From Clostridiales bacterium UBA1742 (GTDB taxonomy: Bacteria > Bacillota > Clostridia > TANB77 > CAG-508), in contig DCHW01000031.1 of NCBI GenBank assembly GCA_002314935.1, positions 6,285 through 38,469 on the forward strand: a stretch of DNA of 32,185 bases. The letters run 5' to 3'. The position numbers were made by a program, and so were the translations under genes. The notes below the pieces were generated by a model, which did no database searches, had not been told where the DNA came from, and saw only the letters and a list, made by a program, of their open reading frames with translations. Of the stretch, positions 23,994-32,185 are shown piece by piece. The first letter of the stretch is position 1, and the number at the start of each line of letters is the position of its first letter.

Positions 23994-25268
23994 ATGAAAA
24001 AAATTACAAAAGAGTATGCAGAATCATTGGCAGATCAAATATTAGCAAAATTTAACAATCAATCAACTTTAAACAATCAAGTTGATATTTCTTTAGAAAA
24101 TTGGGATAATCTTACTAAAGAAACACTTGTACAAACAATTCTTTCAAATGATAACATTTATGTTCCATTTAAAAGAACTATTCAATTTGAAAACATACAG
24201 GATGAAACAGTAAAAAATATTTGTAATCCTATTGGTGAAATTACAATGACAGAAACTTTTAACAAAGGATATACAGCCGAAGAACTATTAAACACAGATT
24301 TAACAAGTCTTGATGTTCACTGCGAAGGAATTAATTCTAAAGGATATGTATCTTATGCAACTTCTTTAGATTCAGTTGGTACATCATCTGATGCAAACAA
24401 ATATTATGCCGTAACATATACAGGTACAAGTACAGATGGTGAAAATTTTTCAGCAAAAGCTATATATAACTCAGTAAATCCAACTCAAAAAGAATATTAC
24501 ATTTCAAAAGGAGAGTCTACTTCAAAACATAAATCTAATACTATAACATCTTTAGGTTCATCTATAAAAAGTACTGGATTAACTTCAAGCAAATCCGTAA
24601 AAATAGGTGATTCTGAATATACATGGAATCATTATGAAGGTACTAGTCTTGCTGACACATACGAAATGACAAAAGCTTCATCAATAACTAACAATTCTTC
24701 TTTATATTCTTGGAAAGATTCTATTGCAGAAAAAACTGGAAGAATTGTTATTAGTGCAACTTGTTCATATACTAATTCTGATTACACAGGTGTTCCTGTT
24801 GAATTTACAGTAAATGATTTCTCAACTGGTTCTTTATACAAAGAAGAAAATGGTGTAGTCAAATCAGCTACTGGTTCTTTATCAATAGTTTGTAAATACA
24901 ATACTGACGGAAATGTAACATTAGAAAAACCATCTTATGCAAAAGCTGAATCAGCTAACATTATTTCTACAAATTTAAGCAAAATAGATAATACTTGCAT
25001 AGGTGTTGTATCAGTAACAACTAATTCAATAGAAAATTCTGAAGAAATCGTAATTACTCCTAATTATACAACTTTAAAATCAGCTTCTGATATAACTAAA
25101 ATTGTAAGTGCTTTAAACAAATGGAATATAGGTCTTTCTTCAAATGCTACATCTTTACAAGGAAATAATATCTGGATTAATACAGGAAAAGGAACAAATT
25201 ATTTTGCAGCTGATGGTACATATGTTTCAAATAATTACGTGTCTTTAGCTGACTTCTTAAAAAAATAA
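23994..25268 (+). CDS. Unknown 424-residue protein, Ser/Thr-rich
   Basis: I do not recognise this family. There is no signal peptide, lipobox, membrane span or cell-wall anchor. The first 80 residues look helical and charged (KKITKEYAESLADQILAKF). The rest is rich in Ser, Thr, Asn and Tyr with alternating polar and aliphatic residues, suggesting beta structure as in surface or fibre proteins. Only three Cys are present (in VHCEG, ATCSY and NTCIG, plus one each in NICNP and VCKY if all are counted). The ATG at 23994 has GGAGG 11 bases upstream; an ATG six codons earlier overlaps that site. It stands alone between rubrerythrin and pflA, with a strong terminator. It could be an exported protein using another route, or a cytoplasmic one. 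Confidence 0.7.
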   Translation: MKKITKEYAESLADQILAKFNNQSTLNNQVDISLENWDNLTKETLVQTILSNDNIYVPFKRTIQFENIQDETVKNICNPIGEITMTETFNKGYTAEELLNTDLTSLDVHCEGINSKGYVSYATSLDSVGTSSDANKYYAVTYTGTSTDGENFSAKAIYNSVNPTQKEYYISKGESTSKHKSNTITSLGSSIKSTGLTSSKSVKIGDSEYTWNHYEGTSLADTYEMTKASSITNNSSLYSWKDSIAEKTGRIVISATCSYTNSDYTGVPVEFTVNDFSTGSLYKEENGVVKSATGSLSIVCKYNTDGNVTLEKPSYAKAESANIISTNLSKIDNTCIGVVSVTTNSIENSEEIVITPNYTTLKSASDITKIVSALNKWNIGLSSNATSLQGNNIWINTGKGTNYFAADGTYVSNNYVSLADFLKK

Positions 25269-25283
25269 AAAATTAGAGTTTAA

Positions 25284-25322
25284 TAAAAAAGATTTAATGA
25301 ACTTTTCATTAAATCTTTTTTT
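25284..25322. terminator. Bidirectional terminator between the unknown gene and pflA
   Basis: AAAAAGATTTAATGA and TCATTAAATCTTTTT form a 15-base stem with a five-base loop, and A and T runs flank it for both strands. It overlaps the pflA stop. Confidence 0.85.
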
Positions 25323-26040
25323 ATTTTATCTCTAAAATTTTCTTTACTCTTTTTATATCATCAGATGTTGCAGTTTTAACATCTTCTAATTCATATTTCA
25401 AGTCTAATTTTTCCCATTTATATTTTCCAAGTTGATGATATGGCATAAGTTCTATTTTTTTAACATTTTTTAATGATTCAATAAATTTTTTTAATTTTAG
25501 TAAATCTTCATTGTCATCTGTTATACCTGGTACAATTACTTGTCTTATCCATACAGGAATATTATTATCACTTAAATATCTAGCAAAATTCAATTCCTTT
25601 TTATTAGAAAAGCCCACTAATTTTTTGCATTTTTCATCATCAATATGTTTTATATCTAGCAGTACTAAATCTGTATATGATAAAAGTTCTTTTATATCAT
25701 TTGTAATATCAAACATTCCAGATGTATCTATTGCAGTTGGTATATTCTTTTCTTTTAATTTTTTAAATAGTCTAATTAAAAATGGTGCTTGTAACAATGG
25801 CTCTCCACCCGTTACAGTAACTCCACCATTTGGCAATATATATGGTTTGTATTTTTCTATTTTTTCTACTAATTCATTCACAGTAATTTCAGTCCCAGAA
25901 TGTAAATTCCATGTATCTCTATTATGACAATATTTACACTTTAAAGAACAGCCCTGCATAAAGATAACATATCTTATACCAGGGCCATCAACTGTACCGA
26001 ATGATTCTAACGAATGAATTCTTCCGGTTAATTGGTTCAT
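25321..26040 (-). CDS. pflA: Pyruvate formate-lyase activating enzyme
   Basis: A radical SAM enzyme that makes the glycyl radical in PflB. The iron-sulfur motif CSLKCKYC is at residues 31-38, after the family lead FGTVDGPGIRYVIFMQG. The SAM-binding GGVTVTGGEPLLQ and the later QVIVPGITD match PflA. At 239 residues it is complete. AGGAG lies before the ATG, 22 bases after the pflB stop, so the two are co-transcribed from the promoter before pflB. Confidence 0.95.
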   Translation of the reverse strand: MNQLTGRIHSLESFGTVDGPGIRYVIFMQGCSLKCKYCHNRDTWNLHSGTEITVNELVEKIEKYKPYILPNGGVTVTGGEPLLQAPFLIRLFKKLKEKNIPTAIDTSGMFDITNDIKELLSYTDLVLLDIKHIDDEKCKKLVGFSNKKELNFARYLSDNNIPVWIRQVIVPGITDDNEDLLKLKKFIESLKNVKKIELMPYHQLGKYKWEKLDLKYELEDVKTATSDDIKRVKKILEIK

Positions 26041-26062
26041 TTAAATTCTCCTTAATATTTCA

Positions 26063-28303
26063 TTAAAATCTTTCTTGAATAGTTCTATTAATTACATCCA
26101 ATTGTTGTTCTCTTGTTAGTTTTACAAAGTTAACAGCGTATCCAGAAACTCTTATTGTAAGTTGTGGATACTTTTCTGGATGTTCCATAGCATCTTCTAA
26201 TAAAGATCTATCAAAAACATTTACATTAATATGATGTCCTGTTTTCTTAAAGTAACCATCTAACATATTACTTAAATTAGCAACTCTTTCATCTTCAGTT
26301 TTTCCAAGAGTTGCAGGTGTTATTGCAAATGTATAAGATATACCATCTTCAGCATATTCATATGGTAATTTTGCAACAGTATTTAATACTGCTAATGCAC
26401 CATTTTTATCTCTTCCATGAAGAGGATTTGCTCCAGGTCCAAATGGCTCTCCTGCTTTTCTTCCGTCTGGTGTACTACCTGTATTTTTTCCATATACTAC
26501 ATTTGATGTAATCGTTAAAACTGATAATGTATGTTTTGAATTTCTATAAGTATAGTGTTTTTGTAATTTGTTTAAGAAAGTTTTTACTAAATTTACTGCC
26601 AAAGAATCAACTCTATCATCATCATTTCCGTATTTAGGAAAATCTCCTTCTACAGAATAACTTGCAACTAACCCATCTTCATTTCTAATTGTTTTTACTT
26701 TTGCATATTTTATTGCAGAAAGTGAATCAGCAACAACAGATAATCCAGCAATTCCACAAGCCATAGTTCTTAAAATATCTTCATTTCTATCATGTAATGC
26801 CATTTCTAAAGCTTCATAAGAATATTTATCATGCATATAATGTATTGCATTTAATGCCTTTATATAAATTTTAGCAACATATTCCATCATATTATCAAAT
26901 TTTTCCATAACTTCATTGTAATCTAAATATTCAGAAGTAATAGCTTCGAATTTTGGTGTAATTTGTTTTCCAGAAATTTCATCTCTACCACCATTTATAG
27001 CATATAATAGTGTTTTTGCTAAGTTAGCTCTGGCTCCAAAAAATTGCATTTGTTTTCCTACTCTCATTGCAGAAACACAACAAGCAATTGCATAATCATC
27101 TCCTAATGTTTCTCTCATTAAATCATCATTTTCATATTGTATTGATGAAGTTTGAATAGAAAGTTTTGTAGTAAATTTTTTAAACCCTTCTGGTAAATGT
27201 GTAGACCATAATACTGTTAAATTTGGTTCTGGTGCAGGTCCTAAAGTATTTAATGTATGCAAAATTCTAAAAGAAGTTTTTGTAACCAAAGTTCTTCCAT
27301 CTATACCCATACCACCTATACTTTCAGTAACCCATACAGGATCTCCACTAAATAAAGCATTATATTCTGGTGCTCTTAAAAATCTAACCATTCTTAATTT
27401 CATAATAAAATGATCAATAATTTCTTGAGCTTCTTCTTCATTTAATATACCTAATTTTAAATCTCTTTCAAAATATATATCTAAGAAAGTAGAATTTCTA
27501 CCAATACTCATTGCAGCACCATTTTGATCTTTGATAGCTCCTAAATATCCAAAATATAACCATTGTACAGCTTCTTTTGCATTTTTAGCTGGTACGGAAA
27601 TATCTAGTCCATATTTTTCAGCCATTAATTTTAAATCGGTTAATGCTTTTATTTGATCAGCAATTTCTTCACGTTCACGAATAATTTCTTCTGTAAATTC
27701 ATCAACATTAATAACATCTAATTCAGCCTTTTTTTCTTCAATAAGAGCATCTATTCCATATAAAGCTACCCTTCTATAATCTCCTATTATTCTTCCACGT
27801 CCATATCCATCAGGAAGACCTGTAATTAAATGTGAACTTCTTGCAGCTCTAATATCTGGTGTATATACGCTAAAAACTCCATCATTATGTGTCTTTCTTA
27901 AATTTCTATATATATAATCTGTTTGAGGATCTACTTTTAAACCATAACTCTCTGCTGATTTTTCTACTATTCTAATACCTCCAGCTGGCATTATTGCTCT
28001 TTTTAAAGGTGCATCTGTTTGTAATCCTACTATTTCTTCTAAATTTTTATCAATATATCCTGCTTCATATGCATTTATAGCAGAAGGCGTTTTTACATCA
28101 GCATCTAAAACCCCACCATTTTTTCTTTCTTCTTCATAAAGATTTAAAACATCATCCCATAATTTTTTGGTTTTATCAGTAGCCCCAGCTAAAAAGCTGT
28201 CATCTCCATCATATGGTGCATAGTTGTTTTGAATAAAATCCCTAACATCTATTTTGCTCATCCATTTTCCTTTTTTAAAATTTTCCCATTCTTTAAAATT
28301 CAT
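26063..28303 (-). CDS. pflB: Pyruvate formate-lyase
   Basis: Converts pyruvate and CoA to acetyl-CoA and formate, the main anaerobic route from sugars to acetyl-CoA. The active-site cysteine pair is in DDYAIACCVSAM. The glycyl radical site is near the C-terminus in TIRVSGYAVNFVKL. The sequence also has VWSTHLPEGFKKF and GSTPDGRKAGEPFGPGANP, all typical of PflB rather than glycerol dehydratase. The start at 28303 is chosen because AGAGGGG precedes it; the frame is open for 27 more codons upstream but that stretch carries the promoter. At 746 residues it is the normal length. pflA follows directly. Confidence 0.97.
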   Translation of the reverse strand: MNFKEWENFKKGKWMSKIDVRDFIQNNYAPYDGDDSFLAGATDKTKKLWDDVLNLYEEERKNGGVLDADVKTPSAINAYEAGYIDKNLEEIVGLQTDAPLKRAIMPAGGIRIVEKSAESYGLKVDPQTDYIYRNLRKTHNDGVFSVYTPDIRAARSSHLITGLPDGYGRGRIIGDYRRVALYGIDALIEEKKAELDVINVDEFTEEIIREREEIADQIKALTDLKLMAEKYGLDISVPAKNAKEAVQWLYFGYLGAIKDQNGAAMSIGRNSTFLDIYFERDLKLGILNEEEAQEIIDHFIMKLRMVRFLRAPEYNALFSGDPVWVTESIGGMGIDGRTLVTKTSFRILHTLNTLGPAPEPNLTVLWSTHLPEGFKKFTTKLSIQTSSIQYENDDLMRETLGDDYAIACCVSAMRVGKQMQFFGARANLAKTLLYAINGGRDEISGKQITPKFEAITSEYLDYNEVMEKFDNMMEYVAKIYIKALNAIHYMHDKYSYEALEMALHDRNEDILRTMACGIAGLSVVADSLSAIKYAKVKTIRNEDGLVASYSVEGDFPKYGNDDDRVDSLAVNLVKTFLNKLQKHYTYRNSKHTLSVLTITSNVVYGKNTGSTPDGRKAGEPFGPGANPLHGRDKNGALAVLNTVAKLPYEYAEDGISYTFAITPATLGKTEDERVANLSNMLDGYFKKTGHHINVNVFDRSLLEDAMEHPEKYPQLTIRVSGYAVNFVKLTREQQLDVINRTIQERF

Positions 28304-28355
28304 TAACAACCCCTCTTTGCTTTTTATTCTTCTGGTTTTTAAGCCCAACATTTTT

Positions 28356-28384
28356 ATGATACCACAAAGTGTTAAAAATATCAA
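28356..28384 (-). promoter_or_regulatory. pflBA promoter
   Basis: The minus strand has TTGATA, 17 bases, TATCAT, placing transcript start about 45 bases before the pflB ATG. This supports the downstream start codon. Confidence 0.6.
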
Positions 28385-28421
28385 CGTTTTTTTGCTTAAA
28401 GTATAGATTTATTAAATTTTA

Positions 28422-28430
28422 TGATATAAT
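28422..28430 (+). promoter_or_regulatory. Extended -10 promoter of the CDF exporter
   Basis: TGATATAAT (extended -10) lies 44 bases before the start codon; no clear -35 is visible. Confidence 0.45.
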
Positions 28431-28473
28431 AAACATATAATTTAATTATTATTTCTTAATTTGGAGGTTTATA

Positions 28474-29352
28474 ATGAAAACTGAAAAAAATATATTATTT
28501 GCATTTCTACTAAATTTAGGATTTTCTATATTTGAATTTTTTGGAGGTTTAGTTACTAATTCTGTAGCAATTTTATCAGATTCAATACATGATATTGGTG
28601 ATGCATTAAGCATAGGAATTTCCTTCTTTTTAGAGAAAAAAAGTAAAAAGAAACCTGATAATAAATATACTTATGGTTATATAAGATATTCTGTATTAGG
28701 TGGACTAATCACAACTATTATTTTATCAGTAGGTTCTGTATTTGTTATTTATAATGCTATTAAAAGGATTATTAATCCTGTTGAAATAAATTATAAAAGC
28801 ATGATATTATTTGCTATCTTTGGTGTAATTATTAATTTTATAGCTTCTTATTTAACTCATGATGGTGATTCTATAAATCAAAAATCTGTTAATCTTCACA
28901 TGTTAGAAGATGTTTTAGGATGGCTTGTAGTTTTAATTGGTGCAATAATAATGAACTTTACAAATATACAAATCATAGACCCTATAATGTGTATAGGTGT
29001 CGCATTATTTATATTAATTAATACCTTTAAAAACTTAAAATTAATACTTGACTTGTTTTTAGAAAAAACTCCTCAAAATATAGATATAGAAAAAATAAGA
29101 AATCATTTAATAAACATTAACGGCATAGATGATATTCACCACATTCACATATGGAGTATTGATGGATATAATAATTATGCAACAATGCATATTGTAACTA
29201 AATCTACTAATATAAAAGAAATAAAAAATACAATTAGAAAAGAACTAGAAGAACACGGAATTTGTCATTCAATACTTGAAACCGAAGATGAATCTTGTGG
29301 AAATGTTGAATGTATACCAAATTTAAATATAACTCATAAACATCATCATTAA
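28474..29352 (+). CDS. CDF-family divalent cation exporter
   Basis: Cation diffusion facilitators export Zn2+, Co2+, Fe2+ or Mn2+ in exchange for protons. The protein has 292 residues and about six membrane spans. The second span carries SDSIHDIGD with the metal-site Asp residues 36 and 40, the fifth has HMLEDVLGW with the matching His and Asp. The C-terminal cytoplasmic domain (from about residue 205) has DIHHIHIWSIDGYNNYATMHI, typical of CzcD/ZitB-type zinc exporters, and a His-rich end (HKHHH). GGAGG lies before the ATG. It stands alone with its own promoter and terminator. Zinc is the most likely ion; this is inference from the His-type motif. Confidence 0.9.
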   Translation: MKTEKNILFAFLLNLGFSIFEFFGGLVTNSVAILSDSIHDIGDALSIGISFFLEKKSKKKPDNKYTYGYIRYSVLGGLITTIILSVGSVFVIYNAIKRIINPVEINYKSMILFAIFGVIINFIASYLTHDGDSINQKSVNLHMLEDVLGWLVVLIGAIIMNFTNIQIIDPIMCIGVALFILINTFKNLKLILDLFLEKTPQNIDIEKIRNHLININGIDDIHHIHIWSIDGYNNYATMHIVTKSTNIKEIKNTIRKELEEHGICHSILETEDESCGNVECIPNLNITHKHHH

Positions 29353-29391
29353 GAAATAAAGCTCCACCAAAAGGTAGAGCTTTATTTCTTA
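29353..29391. terminator. Bidirectional terminator after the CDF gene
   Basis: GAAATAAAGCTC and GAGCTTTATTTC pair, with CACC/GGT inside and an AAAA loop. The right arm overlaps the stop codon of the convergent unknown gene. Confidence 0.8.
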
Positions 29392-29895
29392 TTTCACATC
29401 TTTTTTTCTTTTAAAAAGCATTTTCTTTTTTTTAACTTTCGGTAATTTTACAAAATCAGGAAAAGGCATAACTCTTTTTCCATATTTTATTGAATAAATC
29501 TCTGACAAAAACATTAACATGTAACCTAAATTCTCATATTCTTCAGGCAAATCACTTTTTTGTCTTTCTTCCTGAGTCATAGAATTCCACTTTTCAACAA
29601 TTTCCTGTGCTTTTGTTGACAGTTTCTTTCTTTTCTCTTCTAGCTGCTCATCCGTAAGATTCACATACTGTTCAAAATCGATAACAAAATCTAGTTCTCT
29701 AAAAAACTTTATTTCATGTTCTTCATCAAACTTTACGAATTCAAACCGATTTGAGTCATCCACAATAATAGTTCTTGTAAAAACCTTCACATAAATAGAT
29801 GCAGGTATTGGAATGTCTATGCTATTTAAATGCATTAAATCTTGCATTTGAACATATACCACTTCCTTACCATTTTCCGTGTGAAATAATTTCAC
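29389..29895 (-). CDS. Unknown 168-residue protein containing an ordinary in-frame CGG
   Basis: I do not recognise the family. There is no signal peptide or membrane span. The first 85 residues look beta-rich (VVYVQMQDLMHL, ASIYVKVFTRTIIVDD), the middle is helical and acidic (LTDEQLEEKRKKLSTKAQEI), and the last 20 residues are strongly basic (KVKKKKMLFKRKK), perhaps nucleic-acid binding. The start is GTG, supported by AAGGAGG 8 bases upstream. Codon 50 is CGG in frame (29746-29748, Ser-Asn-CGG-Phe-Glu). Here skipping a C leads at once to TAA, so the codon must be read as a normal triplet if the gene is expressed. It is the only such case I find in the window. Confidence 0.65.
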   Translation of the reverse strand: MKLFHTENGKEVVYVQMQDLMHLNSIDIPIPASIYVKVFTRTIIVDDSNRFEFVKFDEEHEIKFFRELDFVIDFEQYVNLTDEQLEEKRKKLSTKAQEIVEKWNSMTQEERQKSDLPEEYENLGYMLMFLSEIYSIKYGKRVMPFPDFVKLPKVKKKKMLFKRKKDVK

Positions 29896-29924
29896 TTTTT
29901 TAGCCTCCTTAAAACAATCGTTTT

Positions 29925-29952
29925 ATAATAATTGTTAAATCTATAGTTGCAA
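29925..29952 (-). promoter_or_regulatory. Possible promoter of the unknown gene
   Basis: The minus strand has TTGCAA, 16 bases, TATTAT. The short inverted repeat AAAAC-AATC-GTTTT lies between it and the ribosome site. Confidence 0.35.
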
Positions 29953-30035
29953 AAAGGATAAAAAGATTTAACAGATTATAGTATATCATATTTACATAAT
30001 ATTTGCAAATTGTTTAGATGTTTTAAATCCTGTAA

Positions 30036-30083
30036 ATACTTCCTACATTTAGAACTTTTATAAATTTCCAATATAGGAAGTAT
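30036..30083. repeat. Inverted repeat after the anti-sigma gene
   Basis: ATACTTCCTA and TAGGAAGTAT are exact complements separated by 28 bases. It lies 13 bases after the anti-sigma stop. It could be the operon's terminator, but the stem is short, the loop is long and no U-tract follows. The rest of the gap 29896-30095 holds nothing else I can name apart from the possible promoter. Confidence 0.4.
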
Positions 30084-30095
30084 CAATTAGCATTT

Positions 30096-31244
30096 TTAAA
30101 ATTTTCTTACTTTTTTATTATTTTTTACAATTTGTATGTTATATTCAGTTACACTTTCATCTGGATCTAAAAACATATAAAATTCAACTTTTCTTCCACA
30201 ATTAATATCCTCATTTGGCAAAATATTTTTTTCTTTTTTGTACATTGTATTTATTATATTTCCATTTTGATCCGTTATAACCACATCAACATATTCAATA
30301 TTATCACTTTCATTATTGTCGTATTGTTCATAAACTGTTGTAAATACATAAGTTCCTAAAGCTCCTTCAGTAATTCTATTTTTATCTACTGTTAAATCTT
30401 CATATTCAAACGTTTCCATTTGATTCTGATCTGTTAATAAATTTCCAACATTTCTTTCACAATTAACTGTAAATTCAAACAACCAATCATTATTTTCTGT
30501 TGATCCATCAATAAATACGCCATCTGCTGTTTCAACATCTAAAACATCAATAATAATTTTCACATTTTCTCTAGAATATTTACGTACTCCATTTGTATAA
30601 ATTTCGCCAAATAAATAAGATGTTAATTGTTCACTATAATTTGCAATTTCATCATCAAATAATACTCCCGCCATTTTTTGATTTGAGTTTTTTACATCTT
30701 TTATATAACAAATGTCAAATAATGTATAACTACCATCTTCATTTTTTTCTACATATTGATTACTATCAAAATCAAATTCTACTGTTGAATCAATATCTTG
30801 ATTATAAAAACTAATTGAATTAACATTTAATTTTATATCATTTTGTAATTCCTTTTTCGTATCAATATTATATTCCGCTACAATAAAAGAATCTGTAATT
30901 CCTATTGATTTTAATTTTAATTTGATATTATCACTTTCTACACTTTGATTTATTTGTTGCGAATTTTCTTCATAATTATGACTTAATTTAATTCCTATTT
31001 TCTCCAAAATCACATAATTTCCACTAATTATAGTATATGCTGCGCAACAAGTTGTTACAAATCCTAAAGTAATAGCTAATCCTAATATTACTTTCTTTAT
31101 TTTATTCATAATTTCAAATCTCCCATATTTTTTCTTTTCCTTTTTTCTTTCAATTTCATTTATTTTATCTATAGTATCTTCAACCAAAGTTTCTGGTGGA
31201 ATAATTGTTTTCATCTCATTAATATATTTTTCAAATTTTTTCAT
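30096..31244 (-). CDS. Anti-sigma factor, DUF4179-type membrane protein
   Basis: The first 45 residues are a charged cytoplasmic part that should bind the sigma factor (MKKFEKYINEMKTIIPPETL). A single membrane span follows at about residues 51-70 (ILGLAITLGFVTTCCAAY). The 310-residue outside part begins with a domain of the DUF4179 kind (GNYVILEKIGIKLSHNYEEN) and a C-terminal beta-rich domain. The start ATG overlaps the stop of the sigma gene (ATGA), so the two are translationally coupled, the usual arrangement for an ECF sigma factor and its inhibitor. The signal sensed outside is unknown. Confidence 0.85.
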   Translation of the reverse strand: MKKFEKYINEMKTIIPPETLVEDTIDKINEIERKKEKKKYGRFEIMNKIKKVILGLAITLGFVTTCCAAYTIISGNYVILEKIGIKLSHNYEENSQQINQSVESDNIKLKLKSIGITDSFIVAEYNIDTKKELQNDIKLNVNSISFYNQDIDSTVEFDFDSNQYVEKNEDGSYTLFDICYIKDVKNSNQKMAGVLFDDEIANYSEQLTSYLFGEIYTNGVRKYSRENVKIIIDVLDVETADGVFIDGSTENNDWLFEFTVNCERNVGNLLTDQNQMETFEYEDLTVDKNRITEGALGTYVFTTVYEQYDNNESDNIEYVDVVITDQNGNIINTMYKKEKNILPNEDINCGRKVEFYMFLDPDESVTEYNIQIVKNNKKVRKF

Positions 31245-31699
31245 GCTTCATATTCCTCCTTTATCATCTCTTCTAAATTATCTCGTGCTCTAGAAAGTCT
31301 AGATTTAATTGTTCCTTCACTTTCTCTTAAAATTTTACTTATCTCCGAAATTTTATATCCTTCAAAATAAAATAAAAATATTACTAATCTGTATTTTTCA
31401 GAAAGTTTATTTACAAATTTCAGTATTTCGTTATCTTTTTCTTCTTCTGTTCTTTCAATATTTTCATCTAATTCTTCAACATATTTTCTTTTTCGTAAGA
31501 GCATATTACAATTATTAATTGTTACCCTTATTAACCATGCTTTTTCATGTTCTTCACTTTTTAATTTTTTTATATTTTCGTAAAATTTGAAAAATGTTTC
31601 TTGATATATATCCTGACAGTCATCCTCATTTTTTAAAATTGTATAAGCCACTCTATATACCATATTCGAATACTTTCTTATTTTTTCTTCAATATTCAT
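31241..31699 (-). CDS. ECF-type RNA polymerase sigma factor
   Basis: A 152-residue sigma factor of the extracytoplasmic function group. Region 2 is seen in MVYRVAYTILKNEDDCQDIYQ and ETFFKFYENI (residues about 13-45), and region 4, a helix-turn-helix, in GYKISEISKILRESEGTIKSR (about 113-140). Region 3 is absent, as in this group. AAAGGAG lies before the ATG. The promoter upstream has an ECF-style GCAACC element, so the gene probably activates itself and is held in check by the coupled anti-sigma factor. Confidence 0.93.
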   Translation of the reverse strand: MNIEEKIRKYSNMVYRVAYTILKNEDDCQDIYQETFFKFYENIKKLKSEEHEKAWLIRVTINNCNMLLRKRKYVEELDENIERTEEEKDNEILKFVNKLSEKYRLVIFLFYFEGYKISEISKILRESEGTIKSRLSRARDNLEEMIKEEYEA

Positions 31700-31721
31700 T
31701 TTTAACTCCTTTCACTTTAAA

Positions 31722-31747
31722 TATGCTTTTATAATTAAAAAGGTTGC
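31722..31747 (-). promoter_or_regulatory. Candidate ECF-type autoregulated promoter
   Basis: The minus strand has GCAACC followed by a T-run, 16 bases in all, then CATA. The AAC core in the -35 and a 16-base spacer are typical of ECF promoters. It lies 23 bases before the sigma gene start. Confidence 0.5.
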
Positions 31748-31776
31748 ATTATTTTAAATTTTTTTCATGCCATCAA

Positions 31777-32044
31777 CTATTGCAACTTCATTAAAAACGT
31801 CTCTACATCCTCAAGAATTTTCTCTTCAGTTAATCTAAATGTATAACATCTGCTTTTTGTCGTTGTTTCGCAATATCAGCTAAAATAACATTTGCTAATT
31901 CCAAAGGAACAGATTTATATAATTTCCTTCCTTCACAAAAATGGTTTTATCTTTAGTAATAATATATATTTGACCTAAAAAAACATGAGTAATAAATACT
32001 TCATGTTCTCTTCCCTGTTCATCTATTATTTTATTTATTTGAAA
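31777..32044 (-). pseudogene. Decayed gene of unknown function
   Basis: Three consecutive frames give one coherent protein-like text of about 88 residues: NKIIDEQGREHEVFITHVF, then KSVPLELANVILADIAKQRQ, then TEEKILEDVETFLMKLQ and a stop. The breaks fit single-base losses in A/T runs near 31937-31941 and 31837-31839. A GAGGAG ribosome site is present (about 32049-32054) but no start codon follows in frame. I do not know the family. These breaks are of ordinary type and unlike the CGG sites elsewhere. Nothing is recognisable from 32060 to the window end. Confidence 0.55.
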
Positions 32045-32185
32045 TAAATCTCCTCATATACATTCTAGTATTATTTTTTTAATATTACTTGCTACTATAT
32101 ACATATGATAATTCAAATACATTTTAAATGTCAATATGTTTTTTAGTTTAATTATATGCCTAATGTAGGTTAGTCAATGATGTGT

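Noticed and set aside
24301..24400. Resemblance of GYVSYATSLDSVG in the 424-residue unknown protein to the GatA amidase motif
   Set aside because: The rest of the protein has none of the amidase signature residues or Gly/Ser-rich core, so the short match is probably chance.
1..32185. CRISPR array, tRNA, rRNA, insertion sequence or prophage
   Set aside because: I saw no spaced repeats, no cloverleaf with a CCA-type end, no rRNA-like stretch and no transposase, integrase or phage structural gene.

Overview
The window looks like chromosomal DNA of a very AT-rich, anaerobic, spore-forming member of the Firmicutes, most likely an uncultured gut-type clostridium. The evidence is a T-box before pheST, a spoVAC-spoVAD-spoVAE operon, rubrerythrin, pyruvate formate-lyase with its activase, CdaA-type c-di-AMP synthesis and a Gram-positive type IV pilus operon. 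Genus and species cannot be read from the sequence.

Layout. 31-2161 (minus): small unknown gene, truA, cdaA, small membrane peptide. 2259-5990 (minus): pheT and pheS behind a T-box leader with its own promoter. 6114-7013 (minus): a ROK sugar kinase at the end of the pilus operon. 7028-16248 (minus): type IV pilus operon in the order pilMN fusion, pilO-like, small membrane protein, major pilin, prepilin peptidase, minor pilin, pilB, pilT, pilC. 16497-18665 (plus): dodecin-like gene and spoVAC-AD-AE. 18723-21311 (minus): SPFH-SHOCT protein and a zinc-ribbon membrane protein. 21467-23782 (minus): XRE regulator, mntP, HD hydrolase, rubrerythrin. 23994-25268 (plus): a 424-residue protein of unknown family. 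25321-28303 (minus): pflB-pflA. 28474-29352 (plus): CDF cation exporter. 29389-31699 (minus): an unknown gene, then an ECF sigma factor with its anti-sigma factor. 31777-32044: a decayed gene.

The main observation is a repeated +1 reading-frame break. Six genes that otherwise look intact and conserved (truA, cdaA, pilC, spoVAD, spoVAE, mntP) are broken at seven places. At every place the upstream frame arrives at an in-frame CGG codon. Skipping its C and reading the next triplet GGN (Gly) restores a full-length protein of normal family length, and the glycine falls on a conserved glycine wherever I can judge. truA carries two such sites. Elsewhere I find CGG in frame only once, as an apparent Arg codon in the unknown gene at 29389-29895. 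Out-of-frame CGG trinucleotides are common and harmless. Two explanations are open: CGG is a +1-shift (or quadruplet CGGN) codon in this organism, or a very specific systematic sequencing or assembly error inserted C before GG. Both can be tested, and I describe the six genes as single recoded CDSs.
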